Below are positions 1-11,761 of a stretch of DNA of 64,000 nt, in pieces (the first letter of the stretch is position 1; each line of letters begins with the position of its first letter). The translations under genes were made by a program, and so were the position numbers. The stretch is from Sipunculus nudus (taxonomy: Eukaryota > Annelida > Sipuncula > Golfingiida > Sipunculidae). The notes below the pieces were generated by a model. The model had not been told where the DNA came from. It ran no database searches and saw only the letters and a program-made list of their open reading frames with translations. The stretch spans positions 64,020,800 through 64,084,799 of the forward strand of contig CM049314.1 of NCBI GenBank assembly GCA_026874595.1, read 5' to 3'.

Positions 1-2640
1 ATTCCAAACCTTCAAATAATCTAAACTGCAATATTATTGCTTAAGTTATAAATACAATTAAAAGGTACATACCAGGCTAGGAAGAATGACTGCTGTTTTA
101 AAAGTAGGTGGCTATACACCTAATGGCAGTCCCGGTCTATTAGCCGACTCGGGTGTATAGAGCCAAACCGGTGGCTGCAACAGAATGCTGAGGCAGCCTA
201 CTGCAGGACCAATTTGTCGAATCCAAGAGAGAAAATGCCTGGCTTACTCCCAGTTTTATGCCAGCTGCAGAAAGCAGGGTGAAACACCCACTGCCTTGTG
301 ATTGGCCAGCTGGGTCAGGGCATCTCTACTGACTGACAGTCAGTGTGAATGCCCCGCCCCTGGCCAATCGAAGGCTAATTAAAGCAAATGTCAAGACATG
401 CGGGGGGAGGAATGCTACAATATGTTACATCTGAAATGTCTGGTGCCATCATTTACTGTAAGTAATCACTAGTTTATAATCCTTATTAATTTTTTATCAA
501 TGTCAATCAGTATGAAATGGAACTGAGCTTTGTCATCAATGTTAAAATCTTCAGTAAATGATAAATAATTTTCACTATGACTTATTTCATCAATTTCTTT
601 ATATAACTTCATTATGTGGACTATTAATTTTTATCTTTATTAATGCTTATATGCCATATCCGAATAGCGAAGAGTTAATCATAGTATAACCTCTGCTTAT
701 GGAGCTTAATCCACGCCTGTAATTCAATGGACGAACGATGTTCCTGGTGGGAAAACTTTGTAAAACATTGAATAATTATCAGCACATCTTGCCACGGATT
801 CCCCTGATGCGGATAATCATACAAGACAATACATTGCTCAACCAGAGATCAGCGATTGCATTGTTGGGGGTTTTCCGGTCAGGATGCCAGGTATTCGTAG
901 ATCCACATCCGAAAAATGTCGTGTTATATCGCCCTGTTTATCAAACACTAATGACACTGAGGAATGAATAGACATATCAGATATAAAAATTACATATTCG
1001 ACGGTGTTCTGACATGAATTAGCAAAATATTCTATACGCATATTTTGTTTCAAGTGACCTTTAAAGTCACCGATTCATGACTAACCATACTTGGACCGAA
1101 CAACGCCACCGTACTGTGATATCAGGACGGCACATTGCTGTACACGGACGGGTACCTGTTAATGTTACTGTATCAGTTTGACCATGTTTTAATTTTTTTA
1201 TTCTTTCAGGGCAGAATTGAAGATATTTGGCCAATTTGAATATGCACGCGAATATTTCTTTTATGATATATTTTTGTTGTTTCAATAAGCCAAACTGAAT
1301 ATTCTATGAGATTTTAAACACATCATTATCTCTGCTAAGCTATACTTTGTGTTACATGGTCCTGTCTTTTCTTGCCCTTCTCTGTTAATATATATATATA
1401 TATATATATATATTATGCTGTTGCATGTACCACGTGACGTCCATGGTATTCACGCGCAAACTACTGATAATGTGGCTCATTGCAGGACTTTGACCACAGG
1501 CAGAAAATATATGGACTAGGTTATTTATAAACTATTCTCCTGGACTCCCAAACTTAACACTCTAGTACATACTGGTTGTCAAGTTATTAATTTGCAAATG
1601 CATTTCTTAACGTGCACGATTTGTCGACATCTCCGTTTTTCCATCAAATATTCATACTATAATATTTCAGAACTGCTGTCAACTTACCCGACATACACCT
1701 CAGAAGTACAGGCCCCAGAAGATACTGATCTATAAATGTTCATCCAAAAGTTGTTGAAATGTATTTTTATTAAAACGCTTCCTTCAGAACATTTCCACAC
1801 ACTGTATCATACATTAAGTAAACATTTTATTTAAGTATATGAAAATAACAAGGAAAAAGGTGAGGTTCATTTGTAACCAGTGTATAAACGTACACCTCGA
1901 TGTACTCTTTGTTAATGAAATAAATTTGTTAGCGTTCTTTATACCTGATTATGCTTTCAATATTCATTGTTTGTGTTTTACCTGTTAATAAATATCATTA
2001 TGGTTGCTGGGTTATTTATTTCAAATGCAAGTAATGTGCCGTTTGGGTCAGCTACGTGAAGCATAAATTAAGAAGCAGAGGAGCATTTGGATTAATATTT
2101 AATTGTAACGCTCAAAACAATAACACATATCAACCACCATTTATATGTCCAAAAAATGAGAAGGAAGGGCTAATATATTTGCACCTTCTGGGGCTACTGG
2201 TAAGTGTTGCATGGAGATATCCTACTCCCATTGTTTTTAAGTAATTTTATTGTTGGGCATAAAACGGTAAATTCTGAGAAGAATTCACTTAGATACTTGA
2301 TACAGGGGCTAATAAAGAATAACATGCCATGTCCGGATATATCTTACTGGTATAAAAAAGCGTGTGCTTTATTGAACTGTAAGTGCATCAGTCTATATTC
2401 GTCCGTCTGGTCAAAAATTGGAAAGGAACAGTAAGAATTATTCAATTAAATATATGAGGTAAAATGTTCAAAGTGCCTGTGAAGCATTGCTAACAACAAG
2501 TCATGAAAAGCAGTGAAGATTAATTGTTAAAAACGGACTTTGTCCTAAAAATCAACTGTTATTCTATCCAAAAACATAAATAATTAATTATGAAAATCTG
2601 ATACAGCTGTAAAATGAACAAAGCAAATAGAAGATCCAAT
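1..2640. repeat. High-identity duplicated intronic block, left copy
   Basis: This block aligns with 21,975-24,640. By eye, identity is about 97% over the first 1.3 kb and about 92% toward the right end, then falls to about 80-85% beyond. That is higher than the roughly 91% seen between coding exons of copies A and B. It contains a strong hairpin at 300-369 and a (TA)n run near 1,387-1,413. No credible protein is encoded. It may be a gene-conversion tract or a young repeat inserted in both introns; the sequence alone does not decide. Confidence 0.75.
300..369. repeat. 70-nt near-perfect hairpin, left copy
   Basis: Three nested stems fold coaxially: GATTGGCCAG (300-309) with CTGGCCAATC (360-369), GGGCAT (318-323) with ATGCCC (349-354), and the 17-base odd palindrome ACTGACTGACAGTCAGT (328-344) as the tip. 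The whole structure recurs at 22,274-22,343. No function is known to me. Confidence 0.7.
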
Positions 2641-2790
2641 TTAGGGGCGGATCCAGGATTTAGGAAAAGGGGGTTCAACTAAGAAGGACTAAAAAAAACT
2701 AAAAAGGTGCACCAGGTCCGGCAAATGAGGGGGGAGATCGAGGTCGTAAAATTTGGTCGGAAACCCTTGAAAAAAGGTTGGCTGCCTGGA
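2641..2790. repeat. Degenerate G-rich dispersed repeat
   Basis: It begins with GGGGCGGATCCAGGATTT and contains runs of G and A. Related sequence occurs at 24,627-24,800, at 7,309-7,506 and, in reverse orientation, at the end of 17,327-17,490. It looks like an interspersed repeat rather than unique sequence. Its class is not clear. Confidence 0.45.
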
Positions 2791-3918
2791 CCTAAGTCAT
2801 ATTTATATTAGGTCAATATTAGGTCAACCAATCGAGTTCTGCATGCTCGGGGATGCCAAGACTGTATTTTACTCACGATAATGTGTTACATATTAGTTAA
2901 ATATTTTACCTAAAATATCTGGGTTTTTTTATTTCACAAGGAAAATGTATAAAAAAGTTGCTTCTTCAATGATTCTGTCCATTTTCTTTAAAAAAGTCCA
3001 ATTTTAATACAGTGTCCCATTATTCCTCTCATTCATAAGTACACGTCCGTGTACAGCAAAGTACTGTCCTGGGACGGAAGTACGGTGACGTACTTCGATC
3101 GGTCCAAGTACGGTCGGCCATGGGTGACTTCAGAAATCATTTGAAACAATATGCGTTAGAATTCCTTGCTAACCGGCTTTAAAAAACTGTTGAATATGTA
3201 ACGTTTATATCTAATGCGTCGTTTCTATCCCCCGAGTCATTAATGTTTGATAAAATTAGCGACATGCCTCGAATATGAATCTACACATGCTAATATTTTG
3301 AACGAAAAACACCTAACAGTACATTCGCGGATGTCAACTCTTACAGCTATGTATTGTTTTGTATGATTGGTGGCCATCAGGGGATTCAGCAGCTAAGCGG
3401 CTAATTATCAGTGATTATTCAATGTTTTACAAAATTTTCCTCATCAGTCACATCCTACTATCACCAGACAAGTACAGGCGTACCCAAAAGAAGTACTTAT
3501 ACGTAGCTAAACTAAGGATGCGCTTCACATAGTGACGTCTCCCATGGAGCTGGAAATGTAGGGACAAAAAAAGCCTGTGTAATGCTTATGGTATTGAATG
3601 ATCTGGCAATCTTCAGATTTCCATTTATTGAGCATGTATTCCCTCATTCTCACATCTGATTCCTGCACAAACATGCATTTTGTTTGTTTCCAAAGCTGAA
3701 CAACATAGACACGTGTATCATTTGCAGGTTTGTTTATGTGCCTTGACGTTTGACCCTACTCACAATCCAGGGCACCTCGGAATCACGATAAAGCTCATCC
3801 TGATTAAACTACGCTCTAAACACAGTGCGTGATCTCTCGGTGGCCGAATAGTTGAGCATAGCGTTACCGCTGATGATGGAGCATAACATTCAACATATAC
3901 CGGTACTATTTATAGTTA

Positions 3919-3924
3919 CAACAT
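3919..3924. repeat. Target-site duplication CAACAT, left
   Basis: CAACAT flanks the left end of the 3,925-6,856 element. The same six bases occur at 6,857-6,862, and a single copy stands in the homologous empty site near 25,564. Confidence 0.65.
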
Positions 3925-6242
3925 ACACGGAAAACGGTTTGGGGGCAATATTGGTCTCGTTGTGGTTTGGCGAGTAAACAAACACCACGTGCTTTTGTAT
4001 TACAAGGGAAATATACGTAAATCGCCGCATAATCCACGGTATATTTCACATTTTCTTTCATGGCGGAGTAAACTATGTTATCTAACCTGACATCGTTGAT
4101 AGTAAAACTTTCCCAGCTGTTAAGGAAAATGTATCACATCACACGATTAACGTATACAGTCTCCAAGAGGCTTCTATATTATCACCACCTTGATATCACT
4201 TGGCGGCTGTGTCAAAGTTAAGTGGGCAATGCTTTCCATGTGATTCGGGTCAGGAATGTCAAATCATGACTTCTTCATTATGCTAATTTCATACTTGTAT
4301 AAGTTATAACCAAATATAATATATATATATTTATATATACCTTTATATCTACATGTTTATATATGTATATATAAATACACAATAGCACAGAAATGGTTTA
4401 ATCCCTTATAGATTTATCAAAATAAAGCATGAAAAAAGTACATGTTTATATGTGTATGTATGTGTATGCATATACATATGTATAATATTATATTATATAT
4501 ACATATATATATATATCTATACACAAAAGCACAAAAACTGTTTCATTCCACAATAGATATATTAAAAAATATCAAAATATACAAAATTTAATACAATTAT
4601 ATTTTTATAAATAAATAAAAAAACATTATACAAAATTTAATACAATTATATTTTATTTATAAATAAAAAGTAACATTATATATAATTAATAACATTTAAT
4701 AAAATAATATATATATAATACGTCAGTGTAATGATATTGATTACAGCCTGTTAATTATAATATATCAATGAATTTGGGATTATAATTCTACTTTGATTTC
4801 AAGAACAATAGTCTTCTATTTCCATACCATCATGCTTAAAAAAAAATAGTATACATATGTAAGTTTAAATGTATATAAGTAAATTATTATTACTATGCTG
4901 TATTTCAGGGTCATATCAGTTGCTTTTTTTTCTATGATCAATTCATTTTTGGTGTTGTGTAAGTCATGTGGAACTAGGAATCAAATGAGATTTAATATAA
5001 AAAATCTGTTATATCTTATTCAATGATATAATCATATAATAAGACTTGATGCCAACTGTTACAATAAGCATCTGACAGTGAATGATACTGTGAATACCTG
5101 TCTCATTTTATGCAGCGAACTTATTGGTGACATATATTCTGATTGTATTGACGAATATAACATTTTTTTCCAAATAAATGCATAATAATTTATGTTACAA
5201 TGTGCATACAGTTTAATATTTTGATGGTCATTAACTGAAAGTTTATGCTTAAACACGTTAGACTAGTTTCAAGGGTACGATATCAGATACGCAGGGCAAC
5301 AGCATAAGTAATGTTAATTATTTCGAGATAACCATATAATTATAGATCTATTATAAACATTCTCAGAGCGAGAGTATATGAATGAGTATTTGCAAACACT
5401 TTACTTAACTATTAGTTTTGGATCTTTTCATATATAATGTTTATTCACGTTATCGGAAAATCAATAGAGAAATTATATTTTAGCAATGTGTCAAATTATG
5501 ATAAAATATAATATATTATATTATATTATATTAAATCGTAAAAACATAATATAAATTTCCCTTTACTCATATTTTTATTGCATTTCATTGTTCGGCAGTA
5601 AACATCACCATCGTCTTGGCCAAAATTTCTTATTTAACATGAAATTCAACTGCGTAAACTATATATATAATGATAAGACAACAGCTTAAGTCCGGCAACC
5701 AGGCAAAGGCCGTCACAAACAAATGTGTCCAGTCCGGTCTTATCAAATGTTCAGACATTTCTATCAAACCACAATGAAAAGTACATAATTACGTGCCTCT
5801 GAAGCTAACAAATAAAATTTGTCATATTCTGTTTGTCAGGCTGGCTGAGTATTTACAAGAAATTAATGTTACTGGTTAAATATAGTTAAGAAATAGCTTA
5901 AATGAAATTAGGTGCGCCATGAAACAACAGTATATATAAAGAATACGATGCAAATATAATTACCAAAAATTGATAGCAGACTAAGTGTTAATACCATGTA
6001 CCTCGTCGGACCCACTCCGCCTTTGCGTGATTCCCATCATGCACTGTGAAATAATATCAACTTTAATGAATAATTTCATGTCTTCCTATCATTTATATTA
6101 TTTTGTTTTTGGTGAAAAAATGTTTGCAAGGAATCAAGTAAAATGAATGGTTATAATAGTTTTTTTTTGTATATTGTGTCATTATATATATTAATAGGAC
6201 ACTTTGAAGCATTGTCTCACCAGACTATGATATAATTGTATG

Positions 6243-6318
<76 letters not shown>

Positions 6319-6856
6319 AACATTGAATGTTTCATTAAAGCCTTTGAATGTTACCAGATGCATGATCATCAGCAGTTAAGAGCTACATGATACGATAAGA
6401 TGTCAGTGTGTCATGAATTCTCTAAAAGACCGACATGAGTAATCATAGTGTACAATCTGCTGTTAAACCTCAAATGGAGTGTAAACATATCACAAAACCA
6501 CGGCCTGGACATCTTGTCAACATTAGAAAGATGTAACGACACGCATACCGCACCAGACAGATACGCTTGACTGGCCCAGCCACTGTCTGACAGATGATGG
6601 ATATCTTCCCATTAAAGCTAAATTTGGTCAAAACATCACGGGCTTACCTACTTTCAGTTATACTGGTTGGATTGGAATGTAAATTTAGACCAACACCGTA
6701 TTTATTTAATCAAAAACTGGTGTAAACGTTTTAATTTTATTATACTAAACACCTTATACTAACGCCCACGTACTATTGTTTACTCGCCACCCGGGAGTAA
6801 TCAAAGTTTTCATCCGGGGCACTCACCTCCATATAAGCCAAACCGTGTTTCTGTGT
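3925..6856. mobile_element. 2.9 kb non-autonomous DNA transposon with 6-bp target duplication
   Basis: The ends are inverted: ACACGGAAAACGGTTTGG on the left and, read on the opposite strand, ACACAGAAACACGGTTTGG on the right. A second matched inverted segment, GGCGAGTAAACAA, lies about 45 and 85 bases inside. CAACAT flanks both ends. The homologous intron of copy A (about 25,558-25,570) has the uninterrupted empty site. The interior is AT-rich, with a duplicated unit of about 55 bp at 4,570-4,675 and a (TA)n tract at 6,244-6,316. I see no transposase. Only a few superfamilies are reported to give 6-bp duplications (for example Dada or IS3EU); the assignment is open. Confidence 0.7.
6244..6316. 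repeat. (TA)n microsatellite
   Basis: An uninterrupted TA dinucleotide run of about 73 bases inside the 3,925-6,856 element. Confidence 0.95.
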
Positions 6857-6881
6857 CAACATTAATAGTTATGTAACTCAC

Positions 6882-6937
6882 TTGGTATATTCTCGCATCC
6901 CCTTGGCAAACCTTTCTGTTGTTGTGTCTAGCGACAT
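6882..6937 (-). CDS. DHRS12: DHRS12-like copy 0, exon 1 (partial gene)
   Basis: On the minus strand this reads MSLDTTTERFAKGMREYT plus the first two bases of a Lys codon, followed by a GTGAGT splice donor. It has the same 56-base length and phase as exon 1 of copy B, which starts MSIYRNTVWFVKG. The Trp of the VWF motif is Arg here, so the N-terminus has drifted, but start codon, frame and donor are all intact. Exons 2-9 would lie left of position 1, so whether the gene is whole cannot be judged. The upstream 60-70 bases (to about 7,030) resemble the 5' flanks of copies A and B. Confidence 0.7.
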
Positions 6938-7680
6938 TTTGCTTGCTCTAAGCGCAAACTTTCGATGCTGAGACTCTTATGTGGTGGTGAGCTTATACTA
7001 TACTATAGTCCTAGCTTCTAGAAGTCCCGTGTTTCTCATCAAAGTACAAAGTGCTATTTTAGGCGATCAGTAAAACCCGGAATTAACTCGGAATTTTCGA
7101 GAAATCTCGGAATTAAAGTTAATGCATTTCCTTCACTTGAGCGGCGGTTTAAATAGCGTACAACTTAATCGAGAAACTTTTATTCTTTCCGTTTCTGTCT
7201 TTCCCTGGCCCTAATCTTTTGAAACTATCTGAACGACCGCTATATTGGCTAAAATTTTAGAGGTGACTGGAGATTTCTTGGAGAATTTACACCCAAAGTG
7301 ACATAAGCCACATGGGGGGGGGGCTGGATTTTGGAAAGGGGAGGGTCAAACCCAGAAAAACTATATGTGAGAAAACAAAAAAATGGTCACCTGATCCATA
7401 AATAGGGAGGGAGGGGTAGGAGTAGCAGGCCCGGCAAACTGGTTTAAACCCATGAAAAAAAGGTTGTTGCGGCTCAGCAAGAGTGGATCAGGACCCCCCC
7501 CCCCCCCGGTAACCGCCGCTGCGCATAATTAGAAGACTACATATATATAAGATTCTATATGAAGATTATACTTTATTCTAAAGACTTAATTGAATATTTA
7601 TTTAGCTGTAAATGTACTTCAACCATACAATTACTGCTCTGATACATGGCAACTAAGCCCCATGAAGTGAATCAGAAGTC
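6938..7680. promoter_or_regulatory. 5' flank of copy 0 (UTR/promoter candidate) and degenerate repeats
   Basis: The first 100 bases or so are alignable to the 5' flanks of copy A (25,640-25,745) and copy B (58,553-58,625), sharing AAACTTTCG-like and GGTGAGCTT-like words and a CCGTGTTTC-like word. This is expected for shared 5'UTR and promoter. No clear TATA box was found. From 7,309 to 7,506 the sequence is a G-rich and C-rich dispersed repeat. Confidence 0.4.
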
Positions 7681-9400
7681 TTGGTGAAGGCGACGTGTTT
7701 TAGACGTGTTGGTCTGCAAGACGTGGTCCACACGACTTGGAGACATTATCGGACTTTTAATTACAAGACGTTTCCAAAACGTGCACTGGAGGAAGGAATA
7801 TCTGAAACATACGTTACACGTCCACCGATAATGACGTTTTCACGCGATTGGAACACGCTTTTACGATGTAATGGAAATTTATAAATGTAACTGATTTTAC
7901 TGGAAGTTCTCTCGGGGAGTTTGAGTGACTTTTTAAGACGGTTTAATATGGTTTACTATTTATTTTCAAAGTCACCAAAACGTTATAAAGACGTCTTTAG
8001 AAAGTAACGGTGACATATCCAATATTTGGCATTCGCTCTCAGATGTTAAGAAGACGTCTTGAGAATCATGTATATGGCGGTAAACCGTTGATTCTTTCTT
8101 GAAGACGTTACCAGTAGTCCTACGTTTACGAAATATTTATACGATGAAAATACAATTATATGTTTTTCTTTGATTTGACAATATCGTTTTGGATCTTTCT
8201 TCAAAACTAGATATTCTGTAAGTTTATGTATCAGTATAGGTCGCTCCGTGCACTGGAAAGTCCATGTTCTCTACTCTATGGAAACCACCAATATATTGTT
8301 TGATAAAAGATCAGACAATGCAAATACAAGGCTGTTTAGGATGGCCGTTGCACGGACATTGTAGTATAGGCCGTTCAGATAACATTACCCCTTTCCAAAG
8401 ACGTCACAAACCGTCAGGGAAAACCGCGAACGTTTATAAAACTGAGCCCCTTCGTTCTTCATACGTCTTGGGATCATGTGCAACGTAGCTTACGGTATCA
8501 AAACTCTTTGAGACGTCCACCCGATAATGACGTAAAAGTCAACATTCAGGTTATGTAGCCGCCATATTTGCCATAGAAGGGGTGTGTCCACACAAATTGT
8601 CGTATTTTGAACTGGCCAAAAACAGGATTATAAGTGTGAATTAAAACCAATTTAATGTTTTATAAGTGAGAAATTATCCGTCTTATTGACTAAATACCAG
8701 TATACCGTTGTTAATTCAATTTAAAAGTCTCTTAATTGCTTGAACCGTTTATATGAATGTAAACTTGGCAAAATTCTTCACCAATTTCCCACTCTTTTGA
8801 TTATCTGCCTAAATGTTGAAGACACTCACACTTCAAGAAGAACTGAAATGAGGTAGTTTGTGATCTCGTGTAATCCTAAATATCTACATATCAATTCTAT
8901 ATGATCTATCTAAAATGAATTATAATCAAAAACGGATTCTACACGCGTTATATAATTCGGAACGTTGAAAAGACGTCTTGATGAAGTCTGCTATAATACG
9001 GTTAATACATTTTTTACCCGGGTTTTCTAGCCACCACTTCAATAGTTTCTTATTTCTGCTTGGATTGTCCATCTAAAAGTGTTGCATAACTGTAACACCA
9101 ATTTACACACCTTTTTGATGATCTGTCCTAAAAGGTTCTATTTAAATGAAACATTTGTTTTCAAATTTATTTGAATTTCATATGAATTGTTTTCATTTGG
9201 GGCGTATTCTAAGAGTGTTACCAGAACGTTTGGAAGATGTCTGAACGACATCAACCGGCGATAATGACGTTTTCATCCGGGTATTGTAGCCACCGCTCCA
9301 GTAGTCTCTTACTTGAATGATTCCTTAATCTAAAATTGTTGCATAACTTCAAAACTACTTTGATTATCTGCCTAAGAGGGTACTTTGAGTAATTAAATAC
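7681..9400. repeat. Degenerate array rich in AAGACGTCTT-type palindromes
   Basis: GACGT or ACGTC recurs many times here (near 7,703, 7,720, 7,763, 7,990, 8,050, 8,102, 8,400, 8,512 and 8,970), often as AAGACGTC. Longer modules also recur: CCGATAATGACGTTTTC-like near 7,817, 8,520 and 9,258; a TGTAGCCACC-like word near 8,555, 9,030 and 9,288; and GATTATCTGCCTAA near 8,800 and 9,364. The region therefore seems to be an old, broken tandem array. The homologous region in the next unit (26,600-27,000, 28,340-28,400, 31,206-31,960) keeps the same motifs. Short ORFs here are not conserved. Confidence 0.55.
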
Positions 9401-9549
9401 TTAAATAGAAATCGAATATTTTTTCTGGTTTCGTATATGATTTGCATTACTTAAATAATTTTCCAATTTGGGGTTAAAAAAATTACACCTTAACGTGGTA
9501 GTGTCATATCTGTTGTTACCTTATATGCACTTGCAACATTTGTTTAGTT

Positions 9550-10090
9550 TCATTTTTAAAAGCCATTGTCATGTTCCACTTTCACATATTCAGGCTGTGT
9601 ATTACAAACAGGTCCACTCCTAGTTCATATCAAGGCGAATGCTAGACAATTTTACCATTTAAAAACACTGATTGTTGGACACTTGCAGATAAATATGCCT
9701 CCTAAGTTCAATGCATCGGAGGCACGCAGACGAAGGCGTGTGCAAAGGGAGATGAGACGGATTGAATTAATGTGGACGCATGATAAAATCTCCTCAACGG
9801 ACGATGATTCCCAGAATATTATACTACCAGTAAATCCTAATATGTTTGAGAATGGATCATTTAAACTGAATCTCAGACTCGTGCTTCACCAGTTAGGAAA
9901 CAACTAGGAAGACAAACCTTGTTTAAGCATTTAAGGCGTCTCTCTTATGGGCAAATTGGTGATGTCGGATGATAAAAGTTTCTGACAATGCCGGAGTTAA
10001 TTTTGCGGATGAATGTACGGATTCTGAAGGTTTTCAGGAAAGACGATTTTTCATCAACTGACCTTTCAGAAGCTTTTAGTGACAGAAATG
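9550..10090 (+). pseudogene. Relic of a basic/acidic coding region, probably transposon-derived
   Basis: From about 9,694 the plus strand reads MPPKFNASEARRRRRVQREM, a basic N-terminus, in a frame open to 9,907. At about 9,985 another open piece reads SDNAGVNFADECTDSEGF and then breaks by frameshift. The matching sequence in the next unit (32,280-32,697) keeps the second piece open to its stop (ending SDRSDNESTL) but breaks the first. The two copies preserve different parts, as expected for a once-coding sequence decaying separately. I do not recognise the family; a transposon accessory or transposase N-terminus is a guess. Confidence 0.35.
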
Positions 10091-10599
10091 ATTATAAAAG
10101 AACACCAGTTAAATGAAATATTCATTTTTTTTCTCAATTTCCTGATGAAAAGTATTCAACAGAAATGCTTTTTCAATCAAACCGGCAGTGTAGTGTATGG
10201 CAAAATCTTTATATTGGAAACATAAGTATTTCTCTTCAATAACAAGAAGCCTATGAAAAATGACATTCAACTGAATCTTACATACCGCTACAGAACAAAG
10301 CACATAGTTAATACCTATATAAGATGTAGTTTACATGGAGTGTTTCACCAAAACCTGTCTGCATATAATGTTTGAACATCCAAGGTTCAATGTCCATGAT
10401 TTGTCAATGCTAAGAGTTACAATGATAGCTTTAGTCTGTTATTCTCAGAAATAGACCCAAGGGCCTTTAATTTACTATGTATAGGACTGTGCATGATAAA
10501 GGAAACAAAATATGATACTTGCATCACCAGATCAATGTATAGAAAGTAAGAGTACAATCTATAATATCGAACACAGAAATCATCAGATTGCAAAATACG

Positions 10600-10812
10600 C
10601 AAGTTGATAGTTCAATAAGCTGCCATTATGAGCACTCATCACACTTTTCCCATTGTCAGAACTCCCTTCTAGTTTTTTTCCAGCCTACTAAACTCGTCAA
10701 ACGTCTGCACCTGTAGCCCAACAAAGAATTGTGGCTCAGAATCCAACTCGTCGTCTGATGATATGTCCATCTCCTTGTCCCCTTCCAGACAATCCACACA
10801 ATGGTATCTTTT
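10600..10812 (-). pseudogene. Fragment of a transposase-like N-terminal region
   Basis: On the minus strand an open stretch reads CVDCLEGDKEMDISSDDELD and then a GLQVQTFDEFSRLEKN segment before a stop. The acidic DISSDDELD run followed by an FxVGLxVxTFxxF pattern resembles the segment just before the HTH/DDE domain of some eukaryotic transposases (THAP- or Harbinger-associated type). It is present once here and three times in tandem at 35,739-36,200. Family assignment is tentative. Confidence 0.35.
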
Positions 10813-11648
10813 GATTGGCCAATATGTTTTTATCAATTAAATTGGTTTCATTTTTGCAAAACGATTATGTCTGCACATTGCAAGAAGTCCTATTACCATA
10901 TTTCATAAATATAAGAAATATGGGCACAAAGTAGTAGACAACATTAAAATTGAACAATGTGGAAAGAACATCATGTCAACAACTCAGATAATACCTCGAT
11001 ATTTCATCGTGGTGTAGAAGTAAAACTTAATTTTCTGTATAAATATTTTTGGTATAAATCTACTGCAGATTTCACCATAATATAGAAGGTACATAAAATA
11101 TTCGTTCATCAGTCGTTTTTATCTTTCGATCATCGAATATGATTTTACAACCAATTTCTATTGCTAATATACATGTACATACTTTATCACAACACAAGTC
11201 TATGAGATACTGTTTCAATTTGGACTTATAAAAACGGGTGATAATATATTTTTAATCATACAGTATTGAAAATTATCACATTCTGGGCTGTTTTTTTTTA
11301 TTTTACAAGTCTGTACAGTTTTATATTAAAGCATAACCATTATCAAACTCATAGGTTTTTCATATCTCTTCTTATAAGCATATACAAAATTAAAAATAAA
11401 TATACAAAATAATCTCTTGTTGGCATATTCTCATTGATTAATATATATTGTCACTGTAGAAAACATATTAACTATTGCTTTCAGTGATGTAATTCAAATG
11501 CAGTTTACTCAACAAAACAAACATTCAATACATTTAAGAGAGGGAAATGTGACTGGATTGAAAGACTGACAATGTATATGTATATATACATATATATTTA
11601 TAACCGAATTCCGGAGTCCTTCAACATAAACTTATTTCCAGCTTTTGA
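10813..11648 (-). other. 3' UTR and 3' flank of copy A
   Basis: This lies directly after the stop codon of copy A on the minus strand. It aligns with 40,130-40,987 behind copy B and more weakly with 60,720-61,090. AT-rich; possible AATAAA-type polyadenylation words occur but none can be chosen with confidence. Confidence 0.45.
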
Positions 11649-11761
11649 TTAACTTTGAAACGGTTTTGTAAGGTCATCAAGTTTGGTCATCAAAAGTTGT
11701 TCTTCCTCCGCACTTGACCTTGTCAAGGCCTGGGGTAGATGTACCGCTGCAGGCTTACGAT
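11649..11761 (-). CDS. DHRS12: Copy A exon 9 (last coding exon)
   Basis: Reads DRKPAAVHLPQALTRS and ends KPFQS before a TAA stop. The acceptor is TAG. It matches the C-terminal DRKP...HLPLA...EEE pattern of DHRS12 proteins. Against copy B, Trp is Leu and Gln is Pro near the end. Confidence 0.85.

Larger units (their letters stand above)
1..6881 (-). other. Intron 1 of DHRS12-like copy 0 (partial, runs off left edge)
   Basis: This stretch lies between the first coding exon of a DHRS12-like copy (6,882-6,937, minus strand) and its second exon, which must be left of the window. Its order matches intron 1 of copy A (21,433-25,589): the blocks at 1-2,980 and 3,500-3,924 align with 21,975-24,990 and 25,210-25,565. 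Extra sequence here is 2,980-3,500 and the transposon 3,925-6,856. Short ORFs in it are not conserved between the two copies and I treat them as chance. Confidence 0.6.
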
